From Dioscorea cayenensis subsp. rotundata (lineage: Eukaryota; Streptophyta; Magnoliopsida; Dioscoreales; Dioscoreaceae): a stretch of 64,000 nucleotides of DNA. The notes under the pieces were generated by a model. That model saw only the letters and a list, made by a program, of their open reading frames with translations. It had not been told where the DNA came from and did no database searches. The stretch spans positions 2,418,001 through 2,482,000 of the forward strand of contig NC_052479.1 of NCBI RefSeq assembly GCF_009730915.1, written 5' to 3'. This document shows, in pieces, positions 14,501 to 25,549 of the stretch. Position numbers and translations under genes: made by a program. Each line of letters begins with the position of its first letter. The first letter of the stretch is position 1.

Positions 14501-15290
14501 ACAAGATCTCACAAAAAGAAAGACTATTAAATTTAAATATTTAAATAATATAAGTCTGCTATATAAAAATCATCATTAATTCTACCCAACTCACCATTTA
14601 TATCATTAATTATATCTCTAGTCAAATGTCACATATTTAATTAATTATTTGGATCAAATCATTTGAGTAACATAACTTACACTTGCAAATTTATTTTAGT
14701 CTTTATAAACTTTCCACAAATTAAATTATAAACCAGCATGAACATAAGACATATACAATAATAATAATTTATAGGCCCCAACAATAAATAGTCATATTGT
14801 TGGTTAATTACACAAACATAGACTATACCCAAAATATAAAAGAAGAAAAAAACAACCTCCCAATCATTCACACCCTATGCCTAAAAATAACCAAACAACC
14901 CCACTTATTCCCACCCTTAAATAACAACACAAACCATAATTCCTCTCAACCTCCTAAATTTTAATTAATTTATTTTTCAATCAATTTATTAAATAATTTT
15001 TTTTAATAAAAAAAAAAACCCCCCAACAAACCTCTCCCTCCCAACAAACCACCCAAAAACCAAAACAACATCACCAATTCCTTCTTCCTATATTTAACAC
15101 GTGCATCCTCCTTTTTTTACCTTTCTTTCCCTTCCAACCATTTCTTCCCAACTCAAAACAACAACATCAACAACAACAAAAACCCAAAAAAAAAAAATAA
15201 TTAATAAATATAAATAAATAAATAAAATAAACCATCATCTTCCCTCAATCAACAAAAGAAAAACCAAAGAAAAAAGTACGTAGTGCATGC
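11534..15290. other. Divergent intergenic region between CRF and NHL genes
   Basis: The 800 bp nearest CRF is more GC-rich and carries CACGTG cores near 12106-12111 and 12207-12212, consistent with a promoter. A pyrimidine tract follows at 12230-12290. From 12300 on, the DNA is very AT-rich with a SINE-like piece at about 12640-12780. A perfect 10-bp inverted repeat, TGACTCTAAT/ATTAGAGTCA, lies at 14219-14228 and 14239-14248. The last 300 bp before 15291 is an A/C-rich, CT-poor leader typical of a plant 5' UTR. No gene was seen. Confidence 0.5.
12640..12780 (+). mobile_element. tRNA-derived SINE-like fragment
   Basis: A polymerase III B-box-like sequence, GAGTTCAAATCCC, sits near 12692-12704 and is preceded by an A-box-like stretch around 12657-12672. 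A non-tRNA body and an A-rich end follow. The acceptor stem and anticodon stem do not fold as a working tRNA. No target-site duplication was identified. Confidence 0.45.
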
Positions 15291-16989
15291 ATGTCTTCAA
15301 TGGCAGACAGTGCTCTCCCACGTCCACCAGCATACCACCAACCAGCATTCATCCCTCCACCACCACCTCGCCGGCGCCGGAGATCCTGCTGCTACCGTTG
15401 CTTCTGCTGCTGTTGCTGCTTCCTTCTCATCCTAATCCTCCTCCTCGCCGGATCCATCACTGCCTTCACCCTCTGGCTTTCCCCATCCCTCCCTTCCATG
15501 CACCTCAACCACCTCAACCCTTCCAACAATGGCACCATGTCCCTCTCCCTCTCCGTTAAAAACCCTAACGTCCGTCCCATCCGTTTTGTCTACCGTGCCA
15601 TGAACGTTAGGGTTACGTCAAAGGATGGGGAGCTTGTTGGGTTGGGGACTGTGCCTGGGTTCTCTCAGGGAAGGAGGAATACTACTGGGTTGAAGGTGAA
15701 TGCAAAGGTGGTGGATGTGAAGGAGATGAAGAAGGAGAAGGTGGTGAATGTTTGGGTGGATTGTTACATGGGTGTTTTGTTTCAAGGAGTTAAGTCTAGT
15801 GAGTTTGGAGTTACTTGGTTTTGTGATCAGGTTGATGTTCCTACGTCTGATCAAGCTGCTGCTGCTGATGGACGTCAATGTGTCCTCATGTTTAACTTTG
15901 CAAAAAATGGGTAATTATTATTTACTTGTTTACAATTGCATGAGTTTACGTAGTTAATTTGCATGCATGCATGTATCCATGCATGATGACTAATAACTAA
16001 TTTCGTTTATGTAGTTTGCATGCATGCATACATGGTTGATTAGTAATTGCGTTTGCGTTGTTTGCATGCATTTATGCATGCATGTGTCTCTCTTTTTTTA
16101 TTCTTTGCATTTGCGTGTAATATTGCGTGGCATTGCAAATGTGTACTCTCTTTCTTTGCAATTAGTTAAGCATTAAATTAGGGTAATTATACGTTATGTT
16201 TTCTGTTGTCTTTTATGGTATCATTTTACATGCACTGCATGTACATCTATATCTCTCTTTTTTGTTTTTTCTTGTATTGTACATCTTTGTCTCTTTCTTT
16301 CGTTGTATTGGTTTACTCCTCGGTCTTTTTCATTTATGCATTCTAACTTATTTACATAAATTAAAAAAATTATATTAATTTTTTAAAATTATCTTTATTT
16401 AAAATATAATTTAATAAAATATATAGTTCAATACAATTTATTTAAAATTGTAAAAATATATTAAATATATAAAATAAATATAGAATAATAATATTTAATG
16501 TTTCATAAATTTGAATAACTAAAAAAGAAATATTAAAAAAACCTTTAAAATAGGATAAGCCGAAAGAATACTTTATATGTGTTTGTGTCATTTAGAGTAG
16601 TATATCCATCAGATTGCCCTATTTTGCATTGCGTTAATTATTTAAGGCGTAGTATTATATTATATTGTATTACTGTTGAGTATATATATTTTGCACATAA
16701 GTGTTCTCTCTTTTTGCATGTTTTGTATTTATTTGCATTAATTTACTTTAAATTGCATATAAGGTGTGGTATCATATTATTTATTTACTTTTTACTCTCT
16801 TTTTTTTTTTACAAAATTTCTTTCATTATGATATCCTTTCATTTAAACGAAATCATCTTATCTCTTACTGATTCAAAAATATTTTATACAAATGAACCCA
16901 AAAGTTAAAATCATCATTAATTTCACAAATCTTTTTCTAGTGAAAATAATTACGTACGTCTATATTAACATTGAGTGGGAATAAGTCAT

Positions 16990-17046
<57 letters not shown>

Positions 17047-17166
17047 GTCTAGTATTTAAAATATGTATTATCAACACAATTACTATTCCTTGTATTTGTT
17101 TTATTTTTTTTAAAATATATTAAAACTTAGTCTTTTCCATATGATTGCAGGTGGCCAGTTAAATGA
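15291..17166 (+). CDS. NHL/LEA-2 family membrane protein (NDR1/HIN1-like)
   Basis: Two coding exons, 15291-15910 and 17151-17166, encode 211 residues ending NGWPVK. The second exon adds only the last codons and the stop. The N-terminus is Pro-rich, then Arg/Cys-rich (about 27-43, CCYRCFCCCCC), followed by one membrane segment (about 43-63, FLLILILLLAGSITAFTLWL). A beta-rich LEA-2-type domain spans roughly 85-195, with the NPN signature in LSVKNPNVRPI. Family role: single-pass proteins at the plasma membrane or ER, related to NDR1 and HIN1 and often linked to defence; the role of this copy is not known. Start is the first Met; Met4 is an alternative. If the intron is retained, translation stops at 15914 after 207 residues. 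Confidence 0.88.
15911..17150 (+). other. Intron of the NHL gene with CA/TA microsatellite
   Basis: GT-AG intron of 1240 bp. It is rich in TGCATGCATG runs (15960-16090) and carries a CA microsatellite running into TA at about 16989-17046. Nothing coding was seen. Confidence 0.8.
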
Positions 17167-17379
17167 TGAACATTAAGAGGATTACACTGAAAAGCTTAAT
17201 TATTAACAAATTCCATTTCTTTTGTAATTCTTAATTCATTTACTTATTCGATCATTCCTTTTTTTTTTAATATATATTTTTGAGTATTTTCTTGTAGTTT
17301 TTGCGAAGTGTCAATGCATTAGCATCTCCAATTTCAACTTCTAATTGTATAATTGTTCAAGTTTCTATGTTGCCTCCAT

Positions 17380-17382
<3 letters not shown>

Positions 17383-17440
<58 letters not shown>
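17383..17440. repeat. Compound TA/GA microsatellite
   Basis: About 8 TA units pass into about 20 GA units, some 220 bp beyond the NHL stop codon and probably outside its 3' UTR. Confidence 0.95.
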
Positions 17441-17442
<2 letters not shown>

Positions 17443-18132
17443 TTCCTTCAAATTATTATTCTCTAAATTTTTAAATGATGACTCTGCCAAAATGGGCCAG
17501 TAATGGGCTGAGCCCAACCCATTTCAATTGATAATTGAAAGTTAAGGAAAGTATTATTATCTATCTCTCCGCATATATACTTAGCAAATAATATTGTGTT
17601 TTTTTATAGAGGAAAGAACACAAATCCTTCCTCTCAAAGTTGCAATTGACCACGAAATCCTTGACCTTTTCAAATACCCAAAAGATTCTTATAATTCAAT
17701 TGTTCAAAAATTAATTATATTTTCTAAAATTACAACTTATGTACTTTATTTTAATTCCTTCACCAATGGGTTGTTTTGCGTCTAGCTTGAACTAATCACA
17801 AATTTTGAGACTCCCAACAAATTGTTGGTCATGGCTTATACTTAGCCCCAACACTGGTGAGCTACACAAAGGCTCACTCTGGCCTCTTGGGGGGTTTCAC
17901 ATGGTTGGGCATAAGTTAAATCGGCCGTCCATCTTCAAGAAAGATGATATATATATATTACAAGAGTAAAATAGTAAATTTTAAAGAGACTAATAAGAGT
18001 TTGTCCAAATTATAGAGACCTGGTTCGCTTAAATACAAAATTTCAAATTCTAATTCTTACAAGGAAAAAAAAATCGCTTATTACAAGAAATTTATCTCTT
18101 TATGGGTCAAAATCTTTAAAATATAACATTTA

Positions 18133-18494
18133 CGGGATGTTTGGTTGTCCGTATTTCAAATTACAGTGTAAGCGGGGGAGAGGATATCCTCTTTGGACGC
18201 GCGATTACAAGGATGAAGAAGATCTAGATCTGGACACCCGATTATGAAGAAGAGGGGTAGCTCTGGACGGCCGATTGTAAAGGAGAGGGGTAATTTTAAT
18301 AAAAAGCTTTTAAAAACAAATGCTGCATTTGGACTTACAGCCAATTTGGTCGTAAGTCCAAATGCAGCAAAACACCCCTTTTATGTAAGTCAAATCACTA
18401 CATATATGCTTTCACAGTTAACCAAACCGCTCATGTTAGCATTTTACCTATAAATCAAATTATATCACACCTACTTACAGGTAACCAAAGCCCC
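18133..18494. mobile_element. Tourist/Harbinger-like MITE with TTA duplication
   Basis: The left end reads CGGGATGTTTGGTTGTC. The right end in reverse complement reads GGGGCTTTGGTTACCTG. TTA flanks both ends (18130-18132 and 18495-18497), the usual 3-bp Harbinger-type target duplication. The element is 362 bp with no coding capacity. Its centre holds a perfect 18-bp hairpin (see separate entry). Confidence 0.7.
18321..18369. repeat. Perfect 18-bp inverted repeat inside the MITE
   Basis: Arms TGCTGCATTTGGACTTAC (18321-18338) and its exact reverse complement (18352-18369) are separated by 13 nt. Confidence 0.95.
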
Positions 18495-18497
18495 TTA

Positions 18498-20150
18498 AGG
18501 GACGCGGAGAGATGCTTTTGAAACTTGCCAAAAATACATCTCATTTACTCTTTGTTTTATTGCCTTCAATAATCATAAATCTAGCCCAGTTAATTTCTAA
18601 TTTATATGCCTCTAAATTAAAGTTTTAGTTAATCAGAGAAAAAAATAATAAAATTTACAAAAATAATTATACCTTCAATTTTGCATTTGCCGTTTGGAAA
18701 ATTTAGATGAGCAAAAGTTAAGCTGAGTTTATATATTTATTGTGAATATCTCCAAATTATGTATATATATATATATACATCACAAAATAACACCATTATA
18801 ATAATGATGTATAAAATTATACAAATAACCTTGGGTTTCTCCTTTTTACCCAATCATCTTATAAACGAGTTTATTAAACATAATATTCAATATACTATTT
18901 TAAAAATATGTAATAAAATTAACAGAACTTAAAAAAAAAACTGAATTATAATTTTCTTTTATGAAGAAACATGCATATACACATATGTATAAACAAATAT
19001 CCTTGATATATGACAATAAAATGAGGAATAATGAAAATTAAATCTCAATCATATAGAATCTATCCACCTAGCACATATGCACTTCTTGGAAAAGAAGTAC
19101 ACAGTTAAACACAACTTTAAATACTTCCTTTGGTCCTTTTTATCTGTCACAAATTCATGTTTTTTTTTATATATTATTTTCTAACATTAATAATCATTTA
19201 TTATTTTTTTTTAAATTACTCTTAACACTTTATTCAATTCTCTTCTTTGAATTAAATATGAGAGAAAAATGTTAAGATATAAATTAAGGGTAGTTTTGAA
19301 AAAGTAACTAATTTTTTATAAAATTTTGTGAAATAACTAAGTTTTTTGGTACGTGAGATTCGGTTAATCACGACAGATAAAAAGAACGGAAAGAATACTT
19401 AATTATTCAAAAAAAGCAAAGCAAGCAACATATATAAATATGTGAAAAGTTTATTTACTTTTTAATATGAGATTATTTTGAAAAAAGGAAAAAAAATTCT
19501 TTATCTAGATTTGGTTATTAAAATAGCTGAATCCAAAATAGTTTAAGCAGTGGATCTAGGTCCGCGGAGTTCCAACATAATTAATGAAATATTCAATTTC
19601 TATTCCAAAAATATTGCATTTAAAATTAAATTCAGATGGTCAAGAGTCTAAGCAATATATATATAATATCATGTAGCTGACATTAACTAACCAAACCTCT
19701 AAAGACATGCATTAAATTAAGTGGGGTCATGTCTACTTCATTACATACAAGCTTGATAAATATCCAACAACTGCCAAACATTTCCACCTTTCAATATTAG
19801 CTCTTAAATGATGCTAATTTATTATAATCGGTTTGGTTGGTTCAGTTCTGATTAAATAGGTTGATGAAATAATTTTCATGAATGGTTGATAGTGATTTAA
19901 ACCGTTCAAATTGGTGACCTTTGAGAAGTTGATGTTGATTGATCATTCAATTAAATTTCTATAAAATAAACATTATTAATATTTGTTCACTTTATTATAT
20001 AATAATTATACTGACATGAAGATTTTTAGTTGAATATTAATATAGATGGAGCATTCTTTCTTTTAATCTCTATAAATTTCCCTATTGTAGACTTTGTAGT
20101 ATAAATTATAGTTATTAACTCAAAATAAATTTTGGTTCTTATTTTTAGAA
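18498..20150. other. AT-rich intergenic DNA
   Basis: About 1.65 kb of AT-rich sequence with short TA runs. No gene, terminal repeat or known element was recognised. Confidence 0.5.
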
Positions 20151-20159
20151 TATAAAATA
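20151..20159. repeat. Left target-site duplication of MULE-1
   Basis: TATAAAATA, identical to 26393-26401. Nine bp is the usual Mutator duplication length. Confidence 0.85.
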
Positions 20160-20539
20160 GGGAAAATTACTGTTCACCCCTCGTAATTTTCAAAACTTCC
20201 CAAAAACCCCCTCCAACTTTTGCACACCCCGGACAGCCCTCCGTTATATTTTACATTCCTTTTAACCCCCCGCCGGTAAGTTGAAGTGGGTCCACGATAT
20301 GAAATTCCTTTTTTGCCCTTGCAAAAGGTGGGAAAAAAATAGCGCCCAATCATAACTTTCTTTATGCATAGTTTTTTTAATGCCTCCCTGCTTGCTTTTT
20401 TTCTCAAACAAAGTTTTAGAAGGCTCATATCTTGTTCTTCTTGTTCTTGTTCTTGTTCTTGTTCTTCTTCTTCTTCTTCTTCTTCTTCTTTTTCTTCTTC
20501 TCATTTGGTGTATTCAATTTTAGCTCTTCCGATTAAATT

Positions 20540-21560
20540 ATGGAGAGTTTTTGTGCTATTGCTAGATACAACGGGGGGGGGACGAGTGCTAATGTTCACT
20601 GCACGACTTCTTAGGAATCAGTGTTAGCTGAAATATGTGAGCGATGGGGTCTCGATATTTCCCGTGTCAGGGTGAAGTTTATCACACCCGATGGACATAA
20701 AAGCAGTATGTCTCATATAAAAGCGAGGTTGACTTCCAGACAGCATGTGTCACGTGCACTCCATCTTCAAATGTTACATTGTTGATCTTGTTGTTGAGAG
20801 CGGATGATGTGGCATCGTATCCTCATCGAAAAGCGAGTTCTTCTCGTTGTAAGTTTCTTCTCGCTTATATTTATATAGTTGTAGAAGTTAATTATTGTTT
20901 ATTATCCCCTCGCATCGTTTACATTTATCAAGTTTCCATTTAAACACTATTATCTCCGATTAACTTATTAACTTATTATTTAACTTTTTGTTTTAACGTT
21001 TAAGATTTATGTTTATCGTTTAAATATTTTGTGTCTCTGCTTTAAATATTGATCGTGTTCGCTTTTAAACTAAAGTGTTGGCGGGAATTCGAATCTGGCA
21101 GCTCTATTCCACATCATGGCGAGCCTGAGGGTGTGGCATGCCTTCCTTCCTCATCCGATCAGTCGAAGTGTTGTCGTTGGATATTGGACAATGTTTTGAA
21201 GGCGTTGAACATTTCGAGACGCACTTAGGAATTTTTGTAATCAAAAAGGAATTTTTGACTTCAAATTCTTGAAGAACGAGAAACACCGGGTGACTGTGGA
21301 AAGAAGCTTCGACTTCAAAAATGGCGTATAAGGAAGCTATATTCCCCATACCGGACAATGACATGCCGATGGATGAAAATCGCGAACTGCGTTTGCGACC
21401 GCCTGTGACGAGAAGGCAACCCGGGTGTCCTAGAGCGAAAGAGGATCGAGTCGTGAGCGTCCCGAGGTCCGCAAGTTGCGTTGTAGCCATTGCCACGTTT
21501 CGGTCACGATCGCGGATCGTGGAATGAATCATGTGCCGACTAGGCATTGTGTATATACTT
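20540..21560 (+). pseudogene. MULE-1 mudrA-type transposase relic, core deleted
   Basis: The reading begins at ATG 20540 as MESFCAIARYNGGG, then meets a stop near 20609 and continues as VLAEICERWGLDISRVRVKF (from 20621). This aligns with the N-terminal PB1-like region of the MULE-2 transposase (ICTYWALEPPIVRVKYIMP). A frameshift leads to DFQTACVTC near 20735. After an AT-rich, intron-like gap, FDFKFLKNEKHRVTVE (about 21255-21305) matches the MULE-2 DNA-binding domain segment FNFRFIKNDKDRVTV. It is followed almost at once by MAYKEAIFPIPDNDMPMD (21321), which belongs after the SWIM finger. The DDE catalytic core and the SWIM finger are therefore absent. The end has a worn zinc-knuckle region (CSHC). 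It cannot encode a working transposase. Confidence 0.82.
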
Positions 21561-21690
21561 CTTATTATTGTTTAAATATTGAACTTTATATTTAAATATA
21601 TCTCTTACGCTTTTAAATATTTTTATTCTCTCGTTTAAGCTGTTATTTTTTTATCGTTTAAAAATAAATTTGTATCCGCTTAAAATGTAC
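20930..21690 (+). repeat. CGTTTAA-type short repeats, transposase side of MULE-1
   Basis: Noncoding parts at about 20930-21070 and 21545-21690 carry many copies of CGTTTAA or CTTTTAAA-like cores (for example ATCGTTTAAATATT and CTCGTTTAAGCTG) at roughly 20-nt steps. The pyrimidine-first form runs on the + strand, the sense strand of the transposase relic. Confidence 0.65.
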
Positions 21691-21879
21691 AACGGGATGG
21701 TGCTAGCGGTTCCCCAGCTGACTAATACACGCTCGGTTCCCCAGCGTTTCCACTCCCCGTCGCACATAAAAAAATCGGAACATTACATTACACTCTATAA
21801 GAGATTATTAAGTAATAAGGATATTTTTAAAGCAGAAAATATTAAGTATATTTTTGTTGTAATTACATTGATATTATTA

Positions 21880-22360
21880 AATAATAAGGATATTTTAAAC
21901 AGAAAATATTAAATTTAAACAGAGAAACCTAAACTTAAACAGAGAAAACGAAAGTTAAAGGGCAAAAGTTATCATTATACAGTTAAAATGAATGTTGATA
22001 TTAGCCGATAATGAAAATGAAAATGAAACAGAACCCTACCCGATAATGTACCCTGCGGACTACAATATCATCCAACAAGAACAGAACCTCAAAACGAAAC
22101 AGAATGAATTTAATTGAATTTAGATACATGTACATTTACATTGACAAAATTTGTCATGTTCTTCGGAAAAAATGAATTGAATTTAAACTGGTTTACATTT
22201 GAAACTATTACACCTATACAATGACTATGACCCCGCTTGCGTACACTCCCTCCGGGTTCGCTTTTTACACGAGAAAAGCGGAGTTTAAACAATTACATTG
22301 ATATTTACACAATGAACTATATACTTAAACACCGAAAGTGTATGTTAAACAATGAATCGG
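21880..22360 (-). repeat. TTAAAC-type repeats downstream of the Ulp1 gene
   Basis: On + the unit reads TTTAAACAGAGAAA or TTAAACACCGAAAG at about 20-22 nt spacing, so on minus (the sense strand of the protease gene) it reads as the GTTTAA form. The orientation is opposite to that at 21545-21690. A diverged copy of the protein tail GGSVRKRGHSH (about 22211-22265) echoes EGSLRKRVLSH (about 22390-22440). Confidence 0.55.
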
Positions 22361-23199
22361 ATTATTAAAGAAAGAATCGTGTATACAAATATAGAAAGAA
22401 TGACTAAGAACCCGCTTACGAAGACTCCCCTCTGGCTGTGATGCCGTGCCGCCTCCCTCCCTAAGTATGCGGAAACATACCTTAATCGCAGATAAGGGGA
22501 CGTCGATCTGCGGTACCCGTAGCTTCTCACCGGCGAGTAACTGCTCGATAAACCGCATGACATAGACGCTGCAGTCGACACTTCCTTTTTTCTGTCGTGG
22601 GGCTTCAATGTCGTGAACAAGCGGGTACTTTTCGATCGCCGACTCGCCCTAACTCCATGTCGATCATGGATGTCGAATAGGTTCCACTGCCGAGATATAC
22701 AAGTTCATATTAGAATGCCGATTATTTACCGAACACTATTACACAAACACAAATTATTAAATCACTTACCATTTCTAGCGCTTTTTTATCGTATTCTTCG
22801 CTTTGGCATGAAGAATAATGCACGTATTCTTGTTTTTTTCATTGTCAAGGGACGACTGACATGGAAGTGGCCACTCATAATTATCGGGAGGATGACGATG
22901 TCCACTTCATGCAAGTTGCGCGGCATCTCCAATCATAGCCATCGTGGATTCATATGCGTCGTCGCCTCGCTTTGACATGAACAAGGCCCGATGGCCGTGT
23001 GATGGAGGCGCGCCTCTTATAACGATATGGCACTACGCTCATCGTCTTTTGCAAGATACATACGAATCGCGTCCCATCACATCGCTCGTGACCATCTCCT
23101 TCCCCTCGAGCAGGTCGAATAGATTGGCCCGTGTGGTGCTGACAGAGTCATTCTTCCACACGACAGTGCTGTGGTTGAACGGAACAAAGACATGTAAAC

Positions 23200-23390
23200 A
23201 ATGTTGTAAGTATAAAATTAAACGTTAAAGTATAAACTTTAAATTCTATATTGAATGTTTAAACGGTAACGGTAATATTTAAAGGGTATCACTTATAAGT
23301 TAAATGTTATCTGTAAATTTTAAACGTTAACGCTCCTACTTAAATGGTAACTAAAACAGTTTAAACAATATCATAAAAAAACTTCAAACT
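23200..23390 (-). repeat. CGTTTAA-type repeats, intron of MULE-1 Ulp1 gene
   Basis: Units such as AATGTTTAAACGGTAACGG and TTTTAAACGTTAACGCTCC recur between the linker and the Ulp1 domain. On the coding strand they contain CGTTTAA. Confidence 0.55.
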
Positions 23391-24504
23391 TACTTGTCCA
23401 TAGGGCGGTTGAGGAAGATCCTTATCAACTCCCCTGTCAGTACTTATCGAGGCGCGATTGCCAACGATTTTTTTCTTCGAATGAAGACTTTCCGAAGTTC
23501 TTCTACTTTTTATCGGGCTTCCTTTAATGGGGGCACGACCCAGCAGCATCAACGGGAGACACTTCCTTACATGCTTCTTGTTCTTGTGGGATTGTATGCG
23601 CCTCGATGCGGCACGGTCGACCGTTGGTTCCACCGTGAATTCCCACTTCGCTGAGGATAGACTCAACGACCTTCTCAACCGTGAGTTCTACGGCAGCAGC
23701 ATCAATGGGAGACACAACGTTGTCTGGTTGTTCTTCTTCAGGCGCCGGTTCCACCGTATGCATGATGTCGTCAACAACGAGTCGACGATCTTTTTCCACC
23801 ACGGCAAACTCGGCGCCATCTTCAATCTCCTCCACCGTGATGGGCATGTCATCAGCGTTAACAACATCGACCGCCGATGGTGCTGCTGCCGATGGTGTCT
23901 GCTATTATTTCATCGTCACGTCAAGACGGGTGGAGACGGAGGCATTATTGTTTTTCCTCTTTTTGCAAGCTTCTTCGAATGAGGCCGTCTTTGAAGGGCC
24001 ACCCCGATGATGTCCTCGTCGTCGAACTCCGACGGCGTATCCGTCCCGGGTGCTTCATTTGTTTGAAGGGAAGGCGCAGTCGATTGTGATCGCGACCGGC
24101 CTTCCAACGCCTCCACCCGAGCGACAAGCCGAGGGAACTTCGGTCATCAAAAATCGCAAGCCTCGCATGAGAGTTGCGAGTGACATCCTCGCCTAGTGCC
24201 CTGCAGTGGGGCCGCCACGTTCGGGGGCCGACACTGGTCGGGGAAGCCACGGTCGGGCGGGGGTGGGGAGGGCTTCTCCGGCCCTCGACGAATGCGTTTT
24301 GGCTCGGAAGCGGAGAACGACGTCCCAGTAGCGCAAGGAAGAGGTTGCCCTCTCATCTTGCCTTTGAGCAAGCGGTTCCGGAGCAATAACATCCGACCGA
24401 CGGTTGGCCCGAACAAATACTTCTTCATCAGCATTCGCCGGAACCAGCTCAGGAAACTAGCATGTGTAAAACAAACAATCTTAGCGAAATTATTTAGTTT
24501 AAAC

Positions 24505-24720
24505 AATTAAAACTATATTTACACATGTAACTCGTATATTTAAACGTTATAACCTATTGTGTTAAACAGTAAACAAACAAATTAAACATTAAACTAAAAG
24601 TTTAAACGGTAGTTGAACAAAGTTAAACGGTAAGTTATAATGTTAAACGATAGATGAATAAAAGTTAAAGCGGTAAATGATATGGTTAAAGCGTTAAAGT
24701 TTACTGATTAAACAAAAATA
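24505..24720 (-). repeat. CGTTTAA-type array, larger intron of MULE-1 Ulp1 gene
   Basis: About nine units spaced roughly 20-24 nt, including TTTAAACGTTATAACC, GTTAAACAGTAAAC, GTTTAAACGGTAGTTG, GTTAAACGGTAAG, GTTAAACGATAGATG and GTTAAAGCGGTAAATG. The array occupies almost the whole intron between the PMD-like region and the linker. Confidence 0.75.
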
Positions 24721-25549
24721 TTTTTTTGAATTATTACCTCTTTTCCTTCGAGAGATGACAAACTTGTCTCTATCGTCGCTCGCTTCCTGTAAGTATTTTT
24801 CACCGTAGTACGACATTCTTGGGATCTTGCGAAACGGACTTTCTTTCCGGTTCCCGGTCACTCAGTAAAAACCGGATGTTAAGCGCCACTGCGACCCTTA
24901 ACATACCCGGTGTTGGTCTTCTTCCCCGCGCATCTAGATTGCACTCGGGTAGCGGCTTGTGGTATGTCCTCCATAAGCCACTTGCGTCGCTTACGCCCCA
25001 TTCCGGGTAGATCATCGACATAATCAACGATCCGGTTAGGAACCCGAGCGGAGGTATTTGGGAAGAGGATTGTACCCAGGAGGTACACCATCAGTAGTTT
25101 GGCAAAATTCTCCTCTTCTCCCCTCTGTCCAACGAGTTGCTGAAGAGTGCTCCTGATGGAGTCTCTGTGTCTCTCGTACGTCTTCGATAAATACCTCTCT
25201 TCGAAAGCTGACCGTGTTTTCTTCTTCTGAAACACGACTGCCTCCCCATCGCAACGCGAGCCAAGAACGATTGCCACATCTTCGGGGCTCGAAAGTCGCA
25301 TGCTTTCCCGATCCCGAATTTATTGGTGCGGTTATCGTATCTCTGCAACGAGAGTCAAGAAGGGCCCGCTCTTGGTATACGACTTCCAACTCGATGAAAT
25401 CTCGTGAACGGTGTCCTTCGGATGATCTCCCAGTGTCGAGGGATCATGTGAACTTTCAATTCAGCCACGGTCTCCACTACCGGTGTCAAGTAGCATCGCC
25501 CATTAACTAGATTGACCACCATAATCACAAGCCTGCGACAATAATAGCA

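Noticed and set aside
17030-17450. CRISPR-like regular repeats
   Set aside because: These are dinucleotide microsatellites without spacers, and the genome is a plant.
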